Shown here: positions 42,883 to 51,701 of the stretch, in pieces | How positions within the stretch are numbered: the stretch's first letter is position 1 | Layout of the letters: each line of letters starts with the position of its first letter | Source: Paenibacillus senegalensis JC66 | GTDB taxonomy: Bacteria > Bacillota > Bacilli > Paenibacillales > NBRC-103111 | Direction of reading: 5' to 3' | Length of the DNA stretch: 64,000 nucleotides | NCBI RefSeq assembly: GCF_000285515.1 | Contig: NZ_HE610958.1 | Span: 574,512-638,511, forward strand | Notes under the pieces: generated by a model | What the model was told of the DNA's origin: nothing | Seen by the model: only the letters and a program-made list of their open reading frames with translations | Database searches by the model: none | Made by a program: the position numbers and the translations under genes

Positions 42883-44106
42883 ATGATAGAAAAACATAAA
42901 TGGCACTGGTCGGAATGGATATTGTTGGCCCTATATGGAGGCTGGGCTGTTCTTGTAATTCTTTATTACACCCTATACGGGGAAGCGTCACTCCCCTTGT
43001 CTCCGGCCCAAACTTTTTTCCTGCTCGGGGTTATCTATATGCTTCCAGTGATTGCCTGGAGGCCAGGCTGGGTGCACCCGGTCATCTTTCCCCTTCTTAT
43101 TTTGCTCGCTATCGGGCCTGCTCAAGTATATTTCGCTTACCACTTAGAAGAACAAACAGGGCTTCTGCTTGTCCCTTTAATTATCGCAGGCTTTCTTTCA
43201 CGGTGGACTACGATTTGGTGGACCGTTCCAGCGTTTTTAATCCTGCCTACCATCACCTACCTGCTTCCGATTGGACAGGGGGTGCGTCTGCCGTTATTTT
43301 TTTCCGAACTAATCTTCTCCTGTTTCAGCTTTCTGATCGGACTTGGCATCCAGCGCGTGCTTCACTCTCACCTGAGAATGAAGAAGCTTTACGAGGAAAA
43401 CTTGAAGCAATATGATCTTATCAGGCAGCAAAAAAACGTACTGGAGCAGTATGCAGAACAAGTGGAGAACTTAACCTTACTGGAGGAGAGAAATCGTCTC
43501 GCCCGGGAGCTGCATGACACAGTAGGCCACACCTTTACATCCGTCATAATGGGAATGGACGCCGTTTCCTATCTTGTACATAGTCATCCCGACAAAGCAG
43601 TGGAGAAGCTCGAGGTGCTTCGCAAGGTTACTCGTGAAGGGCTGGATGAGATCCGCAGAAGTATTCATCAGATTGCCCCTCTGGACGAGAGGCTCGGCCT
43701 GACAACGCAAATTTCCAGACTGGCCCATGAATTTGCGGCCCATACCGGTACTCAGGTCAAGGTCGAGACTTTGGGCGAGGAACAGGAGCTGCCCCTGCAG
43801 CTCAAGCTGACGCTTGTCCGCTGTGTCCAGGAGTCTCTGACTAATGCCAAACGGCACGGCGGGGCCCCTTTTATTCAAATTAAAATTGAATTTTATTCTG
43901 ATCACATCAAATTGGTTATTAAAGATAATGGGGTCGGTACAGACAATATTAAGCTTGGGTTCGGGTTGACCTCCATGAAAGAACGGCTGGCTGCATGGCG
44001 TGGAGATCTGTCGATTCACTCAACCCCGGATTTGGGAACTACGATTACATGCACGGTCTCTTATACAACAGCGAGCTCAAGCAGTAAAGGTTTGGGAGGA
44101 GGATGA
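42883..44106 (+). CDS. sensor histidine kinase (NarL/DesK type)
   Basis: About 407 aa. Six membrane segments in the first 160 residues with no large external loop, a coiled-coil (about 165-205), then HisKA_3 with LARELHDTVGHTFTSVI (phospho-His near residue 210), and an HATPase_c domain (ESLTNAKRHGG, IKDNGVGTD, GFGLTSMKERL). ATG 42883 has GGGAG upstream; the TTG at 42865 does not. It is followed after 4 nt by its response regulator. Signal unknown; intramembrane sensing is suggested by the topology. Confidence 0.92.
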   Translation: MIEKHKWHWSEWILLALYGGWAVLVILYYTLYGEASLPLSPAQTFFLLGVIYMLPVIAWRPGWVHPVIFPLLILLAIGPAQVYFAYHLEEQTGLLLVPLIIAGFLSRWTTIWWTVPAFLILPTITYLLPIGQGVRLPLFFSELIFSCFSFLIGLGIQRVLHSHLRMKKLYEENLKQYDLIRQQKNVLEQYAEQVENLTLLEERNRLARELHDTVGHTFTSVIMGMDAVSYLVHSHPDKAVEKLEVLRKVTREGLDEIRRSIHQIAPLDERLGLTTQISRLAHEFAAHTGTQVKVETLGEEQELPLQLKLTLVRCVQESLTNAKRHGGAPFIQIKIEFYSDHIKLVIKDNGVGTDNIKLGFGLTSMKERLAAWRGDLSIHSTPDLGTTITCTVSYTTASSSSKGLGGG

Positions 44107-44110
44107 AACG

Positions 44111-44782
44111 GTGAAGGATATCCGATTAATGCTGGTTGATGACCAGGATCTGATTAGAGAAAGCCTGCATATTGTGCTTGATATGGATCCCGATATTCAA
44201 GTCATCGGCATGGCCGAAAACGGAGAAGTCGCCTTGGAACTATGTGAAAGCAATAGACCGAATACGGTTTTAATGGACATCCATATGCCTGTAATGGATG
44301 GAGTAGAGGCCACCCGGAGAATCAAGGAGCGCTGGCCGGAGATTCGCGTTATTATTCTGACTACCTTTCAAGATGTGGACTATGTGGTTCAAGCTTTGGA
44401 TGCTGGGGCTGAAGGCTACCTGCTGAAGGCTATTCATCCGAAAGAGCTTGCAGCTGGAATTAAGTGGGTCCACGGAGGGGGCACGCTCATTCCGCAGGAT
44501 ATTGCACGAATGCTGGTCAGTGAAATCAAAGGGGCGGATCATCCTAACCTCCCTTCTGCCACATCAGTTCCAGAGGTCAAGCCGTTAACCTACGGTCTCA
44601 GTGACCGCGAGCTGCAGGTGCTGCAATGTATATCCGATGGGCTCAATAATCGTGAAATCGCCGAAAAACTATTTCTATCCGAAGGCACGGTCAAAAATTA
44701 CATTTCCAACATTTACTCGAAGCTTGATGTCCGGGATCGGATGCAGGCTTCCAAGAAAGCCAATGATGAAGGGATTCTGTAA
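44111..44782 (+). CDS. NarL/LuxR-type response regulator
   Basis: 223 aa. Receiver domain with acidic pocket DDQ (residues about 10-12), phospho-Asp in VLMDIHMPVMDG (near 56), and Lys in YLLKAIHP. C-terminal LuxR-type HTH: LSDRELQVLQCISDGLNNRE then LFLSEGTVKNYISNIYSKL. The GTG at 44111 has GGAGGA 8 nt upstream and begins the conserved KDIRLMLVDDQ; the frame upstream is only a chance extension. Pairs with the preceding kinase. Confidence 0.94.
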   Translation: MKDIRLMLVDDQDLIRESLHIVLDMDPDIQVIGMAENGEVALELCESNRPNTVLMDIHMPVMDGVEATRRIKERWPEIRVIILTTFQDVDYVVQALDAGAEGYLLKAIHPKELAAGIKWVHGGGTLIPQDIARMLVSEIKGADHPNLPSATSVPEVKPLTYGLSDRELQVLQCISDGLNNREIAEKLFLSEGTVKNYISNIYSKLDVRDRMQASKKANDEGIL

Positions 44783-44839
44783 TGATGTGCTGCCAATTCT
44801 AACCATTCTATAGTTATGCCTGTAGTGGCAAACCGCTTC

Positions 44840-44888
44840 CGGGGCTGTCCAGTCAGTGAAAACTGACGGTTGGACGCCCCGTTTCTGT
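44840..44888 (+). terminator. terminator after the two-component pair
   Basis: CGGGGC, TGTCCA and GTCAGT pair with ACTGAC, TGGACG and CCCCG in one long stem with a GAAA loop, followed by GTTTCTGTT. Confidence 0.8.
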
Positions 44889-44945
44889 TGTACAGCAAAA
44901 ATCAGATGCACTTAGGTCCGGCTTCCGGTTGAAGAATGAGATGAC

Positions 44946-44983
44946 CACTCCGCGATAGAGGGGGCCTCCGACCGATCGTTGTT
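44946..44983. repeat. partial copy of the 20506 dispersed element
   Basis: CACTCCGCGATAGAGGGGGC.. aligns with CACTACGGGGAATGAGGGGA.. at 20506-20540, sharing CCTCCGA and CG.TGTT. Only the left part is conserved; the hairpin part is missing. Confidence 0.5.
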
Positions 44984-45039
44984 AAAAAGGTCGCTCCTTT
45001 ACGATGCCTCAATTTTCAAAGATATCTTTAACTCCCCCC

Positions 45040-45068
45040 TTGACGAATCCATTTTCTGTAACTATAAT
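45040..45068 (+). promoter_or_regulatory. sigma-A promoter of the Ssu/Tau-like operon
   Basis: TTGACG (45040-45045), 17-nt spacer, TATAAT (45063-45068), about 60 bp before the binding-protein start. Confidence 0.88.
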
Positions 45069-45126
45069 ATTCCCATGTCTTTACTTGGATTTAATCGTTT
45101 TCCAACTTATTCAAGGGGATGTTCAG

Positions 45127-46146
45127 ATGATTAAAACGTCTAAGCTTGTTGGCCGTCAACTGTTTACTTTCTTTCTAATTGCCATCCTTATGATCATTAG
45201 TGCTTGTTCCAACTCGTCCGGTTCCGCATCCGAGAAAAAAATCCGTATCGGCTATCTTAATGTAATGGACGATGCGCAGGCATTGCTTGCTTATGACGGC
45301 GGTTATTATAAAGCTGCCGGGCTCGATGCGGAGATGGTTCAATTCTCAAGCGGCACCGACCTGATCAAGGCCATTGTCGGAGGCCAATTAGACGCCGGTG
45401 TGCTCGGCTTTACCAATGCGGTTACCTGGGCAGCTCAAGGCGCAGACCTGAAAGTAGTCGGCGGAGCCCAGCTTGGCTTTCACAGCATATTGGTGAACAA
45501 GGACAGTGACATTCAGACCGTAGCCGATCTGAAGGGTCGTACACTGGCCTCTCAAAAGCAAGGAAGCACTGCGGATGTGGTGCTAAACGGAGTCGTTCTC
45601 GCCGAGGAAAATCTCGTTAGGGAAGATCTCAACATGGTTTATGTGGAACCGCAAAACGCCATTCAATCCCTGCATGCGGGACAGGTAGACGCGGCTTTCG
45701 TCTTTGAGCCTTTCGATAAAATCGCCCAATTGCAATTCGAAGCCCGGCAAATTTATGAAATTGGCAGCGTATGGCCATTCCCTTGTATGGTGGTCATCAC
45801 TTCGGGAGAAGTGCTGGAGAAAGACCGCGATATGATTAACCGCATGCTCGATGCACAGAAGGAAGCGATCGATGTGCTCGAGAACAACTCCCAGGAAGCA
45901 GCCGAGATCTTGACCCCCCGCTTTATTGGCGGAGATACGCTCGACACACCTAATGGACCGGTATCTGCTGTTGAAGTCATCAAGGAGTCGATCGATTCGC
46001 AAATTTTCAACTGGGAGTTAACCGAAGATCAGATCAAGCGTATGCAGGAAATTTCCGATATTATGCTCGAGCAGGGCTCTTTGGAAAAAGCGGTAAATGT
46101 TGAAGATCTGCTCGATCTAACCTGGCAAAATGAGATTAAAGGCTAA
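45127..46146 (+). CDS. ABC transporter substrate-binding lipoprotein (SsuA/TauA/NMT1-like)
   Basis: 339 aa. Signal peptide with lipobox ISAC (Cys about residue 23). Typical NMT1/SsuA features: IRIGYLNVMDDAQALLAYD, GTDLIKAIVGGQLDAGVLGF, LKGRTLASQKQGSTADVVL and HAGQVDAAFVFEPF. The substrate could be an aliphatic sulfonate, taurine or a thiamine precursor; the sequence alone does not decide. ATG 45127 has AAGGGGA upstream. First gene of a three-gene import operon with a strong promoter. Confidence 0.9.
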   Translation: MIKTSKLVGRQLFTFFLIAILMIISACSNSSGSASEKKIRIGYLNVMDDAQALLAYDGGYYKAAGLDAEMVQFSSGTDLIKAIVGGQLDAGVLGFTNAVTWAAQGADLKVVGGAQLGFHSILVNKDSDIQTVADLKGRTLASQKQGSTADVVLNGVVLAEENLVREDLNMVYVEPQNAIQSLHAGQVDAAFVFEPFDKIAQLQFEARQIYEIGSVWPFPCMVVITSGEVLEKDRDMINRMLDAQKEAIDVLENNSQEAAEILTPRFIGGDTLDTPNGPVSAVEVIKESIDSQIFNWELTEDQIKRMQEISDIMLEQGSLEKAVNVEDLLDLTWQNEIKG

Positions 46147-46158
46147 GGAGCGGTCTTT

Positions 46159-47004
46159 GTGAAAAAGGACACGGTACCTGTACAAACTGAATCGATCGGC
46201 TCCAAAACAAGACCAAGCAGCCGGCTTACCCGGCGAATTTGGACAAAAAGCTGGCCGTATGCTGCTGCAGTGGGTACTCTCCTGCTGGTCTGGCAGCTGA
46301 CGGCTATGTTTCTGAATAAGCCATTCTTGCTGCCGGATATTCCAAAGGTTATCCCTCGTTTGCTGAGTATTTTTTCAAATGAAGAATTCAGCCAGGGAAT
46401 TTGGAGCAGTATATACCGGCTGTCTGTAGGTTATCCGCTCGCCTGTCTTCTCGGAGCGCTGCTCGGTTTGCTGGGCGGGGTTTCCCGCACGTTTGCTGTC
46501 TACCTGCGCAGCCTGATTTCCATTTTGCAATCTATACCGCCTATTACCTGGGTCCCTTTCTTTATGATCCTGCTTGGCTTTGGGCATCTTACGGTTATTA
46601 CCATTATCACGATCGCCAGCTTCTTTCCTATGGCTCTATCCGTACTCAACGGAACGGAAGGAGTCAGCAAAACCCATCTCGAACTGGCAAGGGTATTGGG
46701 CGCTAACAAAAAGCAGCAAATCTGGAAAGTGTTCGCTCCCGAATCGCTGCCTTCCTTTATTACGGGAGCCCAAGTATCATTCGGTAATGCCTGGCGTTCC
46801 CTGATTGCCGCCGAGATGGTCGGTGGAGCCAGTGTCGGATTGGGGAGATATTTAAGCTATCGCTCGGAAATTGCCGATATGCAGGGCGTTCTGATCAGTA
46901 TTATTGTAATTGGAACGATCGCGGCCATTATTGACCTGGTGCTTCTGGAGAAGCTGAAGCGCAGACTTCTGCATTGGCGGTACCTGCCGGGAGGGGATAA
47001 ATAA
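46159..47004 (+). CDS. ABC transporter permease (SsuC/TauC-like)
   Basis: 281 aa with six membrane segments and the docking loop LELARVLGANKKQQIWKVFAP near residue 180. GTG start with AAGGAG upstream, 12 bp after the binding-protein gene; it overlaps the ATPase gene by one base (TAATG). Confidence 0.93.
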   Translation: MKKDTVPVQTESIGSKTRPSSRLTRRIWTKSWPYAAAVGTLLLVWQLTAMFLNKPFLLPDIPKVIPRLLSIFSNEEFSQGIWSSIYRLSVGYPLACLLGALLGLLGGVSRTFAVYLRSLISILQSIPPITWVPFFMILLGFGHLTVITIITIASFFPMALSVLNGTEGVSKTHLELARVLGANKKQQIWKVFAPESLPSFITGAQVSFGNAWRSLIAAEMVGGASVGLGRYLSYRSEIADMQGVLISIIVIGTIAAIIDLVLLEKLKRRLLHWRYLPGGDK

Positions 47005-47750
47005 TGCAAACTCTGGAGCTTAAAGCAGTAGATAAATTTTTCGGAGAGCTGCAGGTGCTTTCCTCTATTGACATTCATGTGGAGCAAGGAGAGTTCGCCG
47101 TGATTGTTGGACCCTCCGGCTGCGGAAAAAGCACGGCATTAAGAATGCTTGCCGGCCTGGAGCATCCTACCAGCGGCGAAGTATTTGGCAATGGAGTGCC
47201 TATTACTGACCCGGATCCCAAAAGGGTGTTGATCTTTCAGGAGCATGCTCTGTACCCCTGGAGAACCGTTGAGCAGAACGTCGGCTTTGGCCTCGAGCTG
47301 GCTAACATTCCAGTCAAAGAACGGAAAAAGAGAGTTAATGAAGTGCTCGACAAGGTAGGCTTAGACGGATTTCAAAGCTATTATCCGCAGCAATTATCGG
47401 GCGGTATGAAGCAGCGGGCCTCGATAGCCAGAGCATTGGTCATGAACCCGGAAGTGCTGCTGCTGGATGAGCCTTATGGCGCATTGGATGCTATTACGCG
47501 TCTAACGATGCAAAATGAGCTGCTCAAGCTGTGGAAAGGCAGCGGCATGACTTGTGTATTGATTACTCATGACATCGACGAAGCGGTTTATCTGGCTGAT
47601 TCTATTTATGTGATGAGCCCCCGGCCGGGAAAAATTTTGGAGAAAATTACGACCGGCCTCCCCCGGCCCAGAAACCGCAACAGCAGCGGTTTCGTGGAGA
47701 TCCGGCAGCGGATTATGGATCATTTGGACATCGGAACTTACCATATATAA
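47004..47750 (+). CDS. ABC transporter ATP-binding protein (SsuB/TauB-like)
   Basis: 248 aa. Walker A IVGPSGCGKSTALRML, Q-loop VLIFQEHALYPWRTV, signature QQLSGGMKQRASIARAL, Walker B VLLLDEPYGALDA and H-loop LITHDIDEAVYL. Completes the operon that starts at 45127; followed by a shared terminator. Confidence 0.94.
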   Translation: MQTLELKAVDKFFGELQVLSSIDIHVEQGEFAVIVGPSGCGKSTALRMLAGLEHPTSGEVFGNGVPITDPDPKRVLIFQEHALYPWRTVEQNVGFGLELANIPVKERKKRVNEVLDKVGLDGFQSYYPQQLSGGMKQRASIARALVMNPEVLLLDEPYGALDAITRLTMQNELLKLWKGSGMTCVLITHDIDEAVYLADSIYVMSPRPGKILEKITTGLPRPRNRNSSGFVEIRQRIMDHLDIGTYHI

Positions 47751-47759
47751 TGCTTGATA

Positions 47760-47808
47760 AAAAAAGAGCCTGCCGATATGATGGATGGATATCTGCGGCT
47801 CTTTTTGA
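47760..47808. terminator. bidirectional terminator between convergent genes
   Basis: AAAAAGAGCC and GGCTCTTTTT with inner GC pairing; T-rich on both exits. Confidence 0.9.
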
Positions 47809-47814
47809 TCTGCC

Positions 47815-48546
47815 TTATTTTTGCCGAACACCGGTGGAAGGACTGTACATTCCCTCTCCTCCGCCACGCGGACGGCTGACTTGACCGCTGCCGATGCTGC
47901 CTGGATAAGCGCCTGTCCCGTCCAAATCAGGGAAGTAGTTGTTAGCAATCCGGTTCAATACCTGCGCCTGTATCCACATTGATGTTTCCTGCTCGTTAGA
48001 AATAGCTCGCAGCTGCTTCATCTCTGCTGTAAACTGTTCATTGGCGGATACAAATACATGCTGGATTACAGGATCAGCTGCTTGATTGACGGTCGCGACA
48101 ATCAATTGCTGCAGGAATTGAGGCATGTCTGTGGAATCTGAAATTGGATCATCAGCTGGTGCTGGTAAAGTAACCGGCGTTCTGGACACATTCTCCAATT
48201 CTACAGCGACATAGGCTTGGCTTTCGGTTACAGCTACCTGGGCCCCGCTTATTCCGTCTATAGCGGTGATCCGTTCCTCTAAGAACGGACTCCATTCCAC
48301 CCTGGTATTGGTATGCAGATTGACAGGAAGGGGATCGGCAGCCGGTGCAGTATCGTTTGTCTGTATACGGCGCGGCTGCTCTGGCAGTTTTCTGAATTCG
48401 TTGCCCCGGTAACCGTTAAATTCATAGCTGCGAACCCCATCAGGGGAACCATGTGTTCCGCACCCGCTCACCGTAACGCTCCAAACAATAAGCAGCATAA
48501 CGAGTATGCCTGCCTTGCAGACCGGGCTCTGATCATGTTTGCGCAT
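47815..48546 (-). CDS. YhcN/YlaJ-family sporulation lipoprotein
   Basis: About 243 aa. Lipobox VSGC in the signal peptide, a Pro/Arg-rich linker, then the family core with VEWSPFLEERITAIDGISGA, AQVAVTESQAYVAVELEN and VIQHVFVSANEQFTAEM, close to YhcN/YlaJ spore lipoproteins of Bacillus. AGGAGG lies 7 nt before the ATG at 48546. Likely in the spore inner membrane or forespore; function in germination or outgrowth is known only loosely for the family. Confidence 0.87.
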   Translation of the reverse strand: MRKHDQSPVCKAGILVMLLIVWSVTVSGCGTHGSPDGVRSYEFNGYRGNEFRKLPEQPRRIQTNDTAPAADPLPVNLHTNTRVEWSPFLEERITAIDGISGAQVAVTESQAYVAVELENVSRTPVTLPAPADDPISDSTDMPQFLQQLIVATVNQAADPVIQHVFVSANEQFTAEMKQLRAISNEQETSMWIQAQVLNRIANNYFPDLDGTGAYPGSIGSGQVSRPRGGGEGMYSPSTGVRQK

Positions 48547-48734
48547 AAAAAAACCTCCTGCTAAGAACAAGTTAAATTAGTTTGTCCTTAGCATGAGGAG
48601 AAATTCTAAAAATATGCCGGGCAGCACTTATACCCAAATTTTGCATAACCGATTAGCGATATGGCGTTGTCCTGGCATTAACATTTTCCAATCATCTCAC
48701 GCAAAATATTGTAATGGAATTCCATTCTGCAGGA

Positions 48735-49808
48735 TTACACTGCAGCAGGTTCATTTTTAGACTGAAAGCTAAGCAGTTCTTCTTTGGCCAAAATATACAT
48801 AGCACAGCTCCAGCCGAGAGGTGTATTCGGATTCGGACGGTCGCTTCCAGCGAAATAAAGTTCGGGGAGAATGCCCGGCGACTCTTTCATCAGGCTCTCC
48901 GTACGGGCTACATACTGCTCGGCTTTATCAGGACGTCCCAGTTCCAAATGACACAAAGCGAGCCACGGCAAGCCAAATGTCCATTCTGCTTCCGTCCCGT
49001 AATAAAATTGCCTAGGCTGCACCCGTCCATGCTCGGCTTCCAGCGTACTGTAGTAGCTGTCCCCTTCGTAACGGATAACTCCCCTTTGGCGAAGAAGCTT
49101 TGTTTCAACCCGGTTAACAATCATTTCACCCAGCATGCCCTGGAAAATGCGGTATGGGTATATAAGGCTCAGTTGGGCCAGGTCGACGTCCTTGTCTTGG
49201 CTTTCCCTTGGAAAAAGCTCCAGCAGCCTGTCAATGCCTGCATTTATTAAAGGCTCCGGGACCGAAACATAAGGCTCTATCGCCTTCAGTCCGGCTGCAC
49301 AGGCTCCAACCGAAGAAGCATGGATTTCTCTCCACTCTTCCCACATTCCATTATCGGGATCATTCCAATACTCCACATTTTGTAAATAATAAACCAGCTT
49401 CTGCAAAATTTCCCGGTCCTTTTCATCCCTGAGCATCGGTTTTCCTTTTGCCAGTCCGGCACCAACAGCATACAAGAATGCCCCTATCATATCATGCTGG
49501 ATATGCCCCCAGTTTTCGGTATGGATTTCCTTTACGCCATCCGAGGTATACCGGGCATGCAAATATTCCCATTCCCAGGTCGGCTTCTGCCGGCACAGAA
49601 TATCCAGTTTCCATTCATATTCCTTAAACAAATCAAATAAACGATGATAGGTTCTTTCATAAACGTCATCGGGTTGGTTCAAGTAAGGTAAAGAGATGTA
49701 CACACAGTCCCTTATCCAGACATACCGGTAGTATTGTGAGGGGCTTGCTATATACAACCCATTGTCCAAACGAAGCCGGTTCAGCACTTCATAGCTTTCC
49801 TTCAGCAT
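48735..49808 (-). CDS. glycoside hydrolase family 15-like protein
   Basis: A 357-aa soluble protein with an alpha/alpha-toroid pattern. Seen: YYRYVWIRDCVYISLPYL near the N-terminus and GMWEEWREIHASSVGACAAGL in the middle, which resemble the GH15 glucoamylase / phosphorylase-kinase-like family (catalytic acid likely a Glu in MWEEWRE), plus EAEWTFGLPWLALCHLELGR. Shorter than full glucoamylases and without a signal peptide, so probably cytoplasmic with an unknown sugar substrate. Divergent from the UgtP-like gene. Confidence 0.8.
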   Translation of the reverse strand: MLKESYEVLNRLRLDNGLYIASPSQYYRYVWIRDCVYISLPYLNQPDDVYERTYHRLFDLFKEYEWKLDILCRQKPTWEWEYLHARYTSDGVKEIHTENWGHIQHDMIGAFLYAVGAGLAKGKPMLRDEKDREILQKLVYYLQNVEYWNDPDNGMWEEWREIHASSVGACAAGLKAIEPYVSVPEPLINAGIDRLLELFPRESQDKDVDLAQLSLIYPYRIFQGMLGEMIVNRVETKLLRQRGVIRYEGDSYYSTLEAEHGRVQPRQFYYGTEAEWTFGLPWLALCHLELGRPDKAEQYVARTESLMKESPGILPELYFAGSDRPNPNTPLGWSCAMYILAKEELLSFQSKNEPAAV

Positions 49809-50305
49809 TTTTAGACTACCCCCTTATCAATCCGCGCCAAGGCGGGCTATTCCCATTGTTCCCGCAGACGGGCTCCGCTAACCCCGGAACCTCAGGCAAC
49901 CCTATCCCGTATTAAATCTGCAAAGCAAATTGCCAAGTGTTGTTACTTTTAGTTTATTACCAAATTGTAAAAAGGGTCGCCCAAACCTGCGAAATGCATG
50001 CATTTTGGACAACATACAACAAAAGAGTGTATTAAGCACTAGCTTACAAGCTGTTTACATCATTAGGCAAGTCCTATTTTATGAAGTCTGGCAATGAAGT
50101 ATAATAAAATTAGATTTATGAGGACATTATACAGCCCATACTCCAATACTAGAATCCATTCCGTTTAGCATTTACATAAATCCTCATGAGCTTTAATCAA
50201 CTTGTGTTTAGGTCAATAGCACAGTTTCGTTTCTAAGTTGATTATTTGATATCGAAAGCAAATTATGGAAAATGCTCATGCTGGAATCATTGAAGGTGAA
50301 CCGTT
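49809..50305. other. intergenic region, divergent promoters expected
   Basis: About 500 bases, AT-rich toward the right. TATAAT at 50100-50105 has only a poor -35 box. No gene or repeat recognised. Confidence 0.5.
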
Positions 50306-51427
50306 TTGAAGAAGAAAAGGATTCTTTTGCTTTCCGAAGGCTTCGGCCATGGACACACCCAAGCTGCTCATGCCCTCTCGATCGGTCTTAGAAGGTTATC
50401 GTCGAACATAACAACGAAAGTAATTGAGCTTGGCGCATTCCAGCATCCGTTAATCGCCCCGTGGATTTTTTCTGCTTATCGCAAAACGGTGACGGCCCAA
50501 CCGAAGCTTTATGGATTCCTATATCGCTATCAATATAAAAAATCACTTAACCGCTTTGCCCAAATGGCACTGCACCGCATGTTTTACGCCAAAACTTCGC
50601 AAATCATCGAGCAGTTGAAGCCATCGGTAATCGTTTGTACCCATCCCTTCCCCAACGTCATTGTTTCCCGATTGAAGAGAGCGGGGCTCGACATTCCCTT
50701 ATGTACGGTGATCACTGACTATGACGCCCATGGCACTTGGATCAGCAAGGAAGTCAACCGTTATTTTGTATCGACTGATCAGGTAAGGGACAAGCTTTTG
50801 GCCAGGCAGGTTGAAGCGGAAAAAATCAAGGTTACCGGCATTCCCGTTCACCCGGATTTTCTTGGTATCAGTGATCCTGCAGAAATTCGCTCCCGACTTG
50901 GCTGGAACGAGCTCCCTGCTGTTTTAATAATGGGAGGCGGCTGGGGGCTAATGGATGAATATGATTTGATCTCTGTCATCAAGCAGTGGAATGATCGCCT
51001 GCAGTTTATTGTCGTCGCCGGAAGCAATGAAAAGCTAAAGCAGACTTTGGAAGAAAGGCCTGAACTAAAGTCCCCTAACGTCCATATACTCGGTTTTACC
51101 AAAGGAATAGACAAGCTTATGGAGGCCGCAGACCTGTTGATTACAAAGCCTGGCGGCATGACCTGTACGGAAGGTTTGGTCAAAGGAATTCCTATGCTGT
51201 TTTATCACACGATTCCGGGGCAGGAAGAAGAAAATTTGCAGTATTTTACAGAAAACGGCTTTGCGGAAAAGATTACTGCGGAAGAAGATCTGCATAACCG
51301 TTTTCAGCAGCTGCTAGACAATTATCCCGCTTTTTTGAAGAAACGGGAGATTCTCCGCCATATGCGGGCTGATTATTCCCCTCAGCGCTGCTCCCAAGCT
51401 TTGGTCGAATATTTAGAGCAGCTTTGA
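50306..51427 (+). CDS. UgtP/MGDG-synthase-type glycosyltransferase, first copy
   Basis: 373 aa, GT28-like. It probably transfers glucose from UDP-glucose to diacylglycerol, making glycolipid and the lipoteichoic acid anchor, at the membrane face. Seen: ILLLSEGFGHGHTQAAHAL, VIVCTHPFPNVIVSRLK, TVITDYDAHGTWI, VLIMGGGWGLMDEYDLI and the donor-binding LITKPGGMTCTEGLVKGIPML followed by PGQEEEN. The TTG at 50306 has AAGGTGA 6 nt upstream. A paralogue is at 53253-54440. Confidence 0.88.
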   Translation: MKKKRILLLSEGFGHGHTQAAHALSIGLRRLSSNITTKVIELGAFQHPLIAPWIFSAYRKTVTAQPKLYGFLYRYQYKKSLNRFAQMALHRMFYAKTSQIIEQLKPSVIVCTHPFPNVIVSRLKRAGLDIPLCTVITDYDAHGTWISKEVNRYFVSTDQVRDKLLARQVEAEKIKVTGIPVHPDFLGISDPAEIRSRLGWNELPAVLIMGGGWGLMDEYDLISVIKQWNDRLQFIVVAGSNEKLKQTLEERPELKSPNVHILGFTKGIDKLMEAADLLITKPGGMTCTEGLVKGIPMLFYHTIPGQEEENLQYFTENGFAEKITAEEDLHNRFQQLLDNYPAFLKKREILRHMRADYSPQRCSQALVEYLEQL

Positions 51428-51442
51428 AGTCCCATTGCATGG

Positions 51443-51468
51443 ATCGCATACCAGACCAGGTATGCGAT
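51443..51468 (+). terminator. hairpin after the first UgtP-like gene
   Basis: ATCGCATACC-agacca-GGTATGCGAT, perfect 10-bp arms, followed by TCCTTTC. Weak as a terminator because of the broken T-run. Confidence 0.6.
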
Positions 51469-51528
51469 TCCTTTCATTTAGAAGCTGCTCCCCAGCATTC
51501 CGGCAATCTAATACCCGTTTGCAAACGC

Positions 51529-51581
51529 AAAAAAATCGCCCCCGGCAGACCTCCTGGTAAAGGCCCTAAGAAAGGGGCGAC
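51529..51581 (-). terminator. terminator of the Gfo/Idh gene
   Basis: Minus strand TCGCCCC (51580-51574) pairs with GGGGCGA (51542-51536), followed by T7. Confidence 0.8.
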
Positions 51582-51701
51582 AGCTAGATCACTATACTAA
51601 ATCGCTGCACCGACAACTTGAGAAGACCGTCACCGGTCCTGCACACGTTAACATTTTATCTGATTCATGACATTAAAAATGATGAAAAAAGCATTTCGAA
51701 A